Shown here: piece after piece, positions 5,639 to 7,217 of the stretch
Position numbering within the stretch: position 1 is the first letter of the stretch
Layout: each line of letters starts with the position of its first letter
Source of the DNA: Pseudomonadota bacterium
Lineage (GTDB): Bacteria > Pseudomonadota > Alphaproteobacteria > Rhodobacterales > Rhodobacteraceae
Direction of reading: 5' to 3'
Assembly (NCBI GenBank): GCA_021813645.1
Contig: JAKAJW010000225.1
Location: forward strand, 1-7,217
Length of the DNA stretch: 7,217 nucleotides
Position numbers and translations under genes: made by a program
The notes under the pieces: generated by a model
Databases searched by the model: none
What the model saw: only the letters and a program-made list of their open reading frames with translations
Told to the model about the DNA's origin: nothing

Positions 5639-7217
5639 TCAGGCCTTGAGCCAGATCGCCGGGGCAGTGGAGGCATTGCCCTCGGAGCCGACGAAGCCCC
5701 AGCTGGCGGGCGCAGAGCCGTAAGCCACGGAAGAGCGGCGCAGAACCTTCCGCGCCGTCGTTGAAATCGCCGTGCCGCCATTGATGTCGGGGGTCGCGGT
5801 GGCGGCCCAGGTCGAAAGGGTGGCGGTCGCCGAATGCTGGACGCCGAGCCAGAAGGTGCGGCCCTTCGCCAAGGTGCCGGAGGTTGTCACGGTCTGGATG
5901 CCCGCCGTCGAGGTGGCGACATCAGCGCTCTCATAGATCTTGGAATTCGGCCGCCCCTGACCGTCGGAATCATAGATCAGGAGGCGGACCGTCGAAGCCG
6001 CGACGAGGGTCACGACGTTGATGGCGAGACCGGCATAGGTGAGGTCTGTCTCGCCCCGGACCGTGAAGGGAAAGATGTCGATCCGGTTCGCGGCCCCCGC
6101 GACCGAGGTGAGCGCCGTGCCACCCGCGCCGCAGGTGGTCAGCATGAACTCGCCAGATGGAGGCGTGAGCCAGGCCACGTCGTTCTGGGCATCGATGATC
6201 CGGGCCGTCCCGCCGACCTGGGCCTTCAGCTGGCCTGAGGTGCCATTGAACCAAAGCGTGCCGTTGGCGGGCGATGCTGGATCGGAGGCTTGGGCGCCCA
6301 AGATCACCGGCGCCAAAAGGGTTTTTGCCCCGCCCACGGTCTGCGCGCCGGTGAGGGCCACGGCATCGGTGATCCCATAGCCTGCAAGAGTGTTCGGCGT
6401 GCCGGTGATCGAGGCCCAGGCGGTGCCGCCGCCACCCCCGCCGCCGATGAGGTCATAGGAGGCCCCGGCCTGGCGGCCCCGGAACTTGCCCGTCGTGCCA
6501 TTGTACCAGAGGTCTCCGTCCGCCACGGTCCCCGGGTCGCCTGCATTCGGGTTCAACTGCAGCGCGACCATGGCGCGGACGCGGCCGGAGGTTCGTTCCA
6601 GCTGCATGGCGTTGAACCAGGTCGCGCCATCACCTGAAACCTTGATCTGGAAATCGTCCGATCCGGTCAGGCCGAACTCCGCCCGGCCCGAGAACCCGGT
6701 CTGGAAGAGGAAGGAGCCGGTCTCCGTTGGGGCGGCCTTGTTGACCTTGACCTGGTGCCCGGCGCCCGCGTGGTTGAATAGCGAGGCAGGCGCATTGATC
6801 GAAAGCCGGTTCGTCGCGTCGGCAGTCGCACCCCCGAGGCCGAGGTATAGCGCCGACACATTGGCTGCTGCCATGGCGATGGTCGAGACCGACGAACCGA
6901 AGATCACGCTGGGGGAGTTCACCGTCAGGGTGCCCAGCGCTCCGGCGACGGCAGACCCGATGGTCACATTGGCCGTCGATCCCGCGACCCCGCCGGTGCC
7001 GATGTTGACGGTCTTGGTCGCCCCGTTCACCGTGGCGCCCGTGCCGATCCCAAGGGTGGAGGCGGCAGTGGAACTTCCAACGGTGACGGTTGTTGCCGAG
7101 AAAGTCGTCGTGCTCTGGAAGGTCTGCGCAACCCCGGAGAGGACGGCGAGGTTGGCCGAGACATCCGGCAGGGTGAAGCTCCGGGTCGCCCCGGTGGTGA
7201 AGCCGCCGATCTGGAAC
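5639..7217 (-). CDS. Phage tail-fibre-like protein, N-terminus off window
   Basis: The frame is open from the right edge (first full codon begins at 7216) through to TGA at 5641-5639, giving 525 visible residues; the GTG at 7030 is internal and not a start. Visible layout: Thr/Ser/Gly-rich beta-repeat region (about 42-100, KTVNIGTGG, NVTIGS), a region with FLFQTGFSGRAEFGLTG and FQIKVSGDGATWFNAMQL (about 168-206), a first GDLWYNGTTGKFRGR motif, a seven-glycine linker, the tail-fibre motif ITGTPNTLAGYGITDA, a second GTLWFNGTSGQLKAQ motif, then a C-terminal domain of about 180 residues that probably forms the receptor-binding tip. Such low-complexity, Asn/Gly-rich trimeric proteins make phage fibres or spikes. 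It lies 42 bases upstream of the holin-like gene on the same strand. Host receptor is unknown. No chaperone gene for the fibre is visible. Confidence 0.85.
   Translation of the reverse strand, partial: FQIGGFTTGATRSFTLPDVSANLAVLSGVAQTFQSTTTFSATTVTVGSSTAASTLGIGTGATVNGATKTVNIGTGGVAGSTANVTIGSAVAGALGTLTVNSPSVIFGSSVSTIAMAAANVSALYLGLGGATADATNRLSINAPASLFNHAGAGHQVKVNKAAPTETGSFLFQTGFSGRAEFGLTGSDDFQIKVSGDGATWFNAMQLERTSGRVRAMVALQLNPNAGDPGTVADGDLWYNGTTGKFRGRQAGASYDLIGGGGGGGTAWASITGTPNTLAGYGITDAVALTGAQTVGGAKTLLAPVILGAQASDPASPANGTLWFNGTSGQLKAQVGGTARIIDAQNDVAWLTPPSGEFMLTTCGAGGTALTSVAGAANRIDIFPFTVRGETDLTYAGLAINVVTLVAASTVRLLIYDSDGQGRPNSKIYESADVATSTAGIQTVTTSGTLAKGRTFWLGVQHSATATLSTWAATATPDINGGTAISTTARKVLRRSSVAYGSAPASWGFVGSEGNASTAPAIWLKA
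6224..6547 (-). repeat. Duplicated D-P...G-LW(Y/F)NGT module inside the tail protein
   Basis: Two copies of the same protein module lie at 6547-6485 (NAGDPGTVADGDLWYNGTTGK) and 6295-6224 (AQASDPASPANGTLWFNGTSG followed by QLK), sharing DP, G-LW, NGT and a following K/R-rich beta strand. They bracket the polyglycine linker and the AGYGITDA motif. The similarity is clear in protein but only partial in DNA, so the duplication is old. Confidence 0.7.
6917..7093 (-). repeat. Ser/Thr/Gly beta-repeat segment of the tail protein
   Basis: The protein repeats short strands of the type TVTVGSS, LGIGTGATVNG, KTVNIGTGG, NVTIGSAVAG, LGTLTVNS, with IGTG and TIGS recurring every 8 to 15 residues. This pattern is common in shafts of phage fibres and suggests stacked beta turns in a trimer. 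Confidence 0.55.

Noticed and set aside
6847..7030. GTG at 7030 as the start of the tail protein
   Set aside because: The same frame continues upstream without a stop to the window edge, with matching IGTGATVNG repeats and no ribosome site at 7030.

Overview
The window looks like DNA from a high-GC alphaproteobacterium, most likely a Rhodobacterales (Paracoccus/Rhodobacter-like) strain. This rests on GC-rich third positions, the style of the proteins and the pairing of an ArsA/ACR3 arsenic island with a temperate-phage lysis module; nothing in it fixes the species. It has two parts facing each other. The left part (1-4615, all + strand) is an arsenic/antimonite resistance locus. The right part (4695-7217, all - strand) is the late end of a prophage or phage-like element.

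Left part. The window opens inside arsA (C-terminal half of the pump ATPase, cut by the window edge). Eight bases later comes acr3, an ACR3-family arsenite permease. Next is a short intergenic control region with a nearly perfect 26-bp palindrome and a second copy of the same dyad, TATTTC-N10-GAAATA, lying over the start codon of the following gene. That gene is arsR, an ArsR/SmtB repressor with a C-terminal Cys-Cys...Cys metalloid site. It is followed by a two-nucleotide-binding-fold flavoprotein monooxygenase/reductase with a very cysteine-rich tail, and by an MFS transporter whose ATG overlaps the flavoprotein stop (ATGA). Read together: ArsR senses trivalent arsenic; ArsA and Acr3 export arsenite; the flavoprotein plus MFS pair look like a second detoxification step that chemically changes an arsenical (or other thiol-reactive metalloid) and exports it. 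No arsenate reductase (arsC), arsM or arsH is visible here.

Junction. The 79 bases between the MFS stop and the amidase stop (4616-4694) hold an 11-bp hairpin and must contain the boundary between the resistance locus and the phage module, unless the resistance genes are phage cargo. No tRNA or recognisable attachment site is present.

Right part, read on the - strand: a phage tail-fibre-like protein (N-terminus off the window) with beta-repeat and duplicated LW(Y/F)NGT motifs; a holin-like membrane protein starting at GTG; a 31-residue single-span membrane peptide overlapping the holin end; and a T7-lysozyme-type N-acetylmuramoyl-L-alanine amidase. This is a compact adhesion-plus-lysis cassette. 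There is no gene-free stretch over 300 bases, no CRISPR array, no rRNA/tRNA and no insertion sequence.
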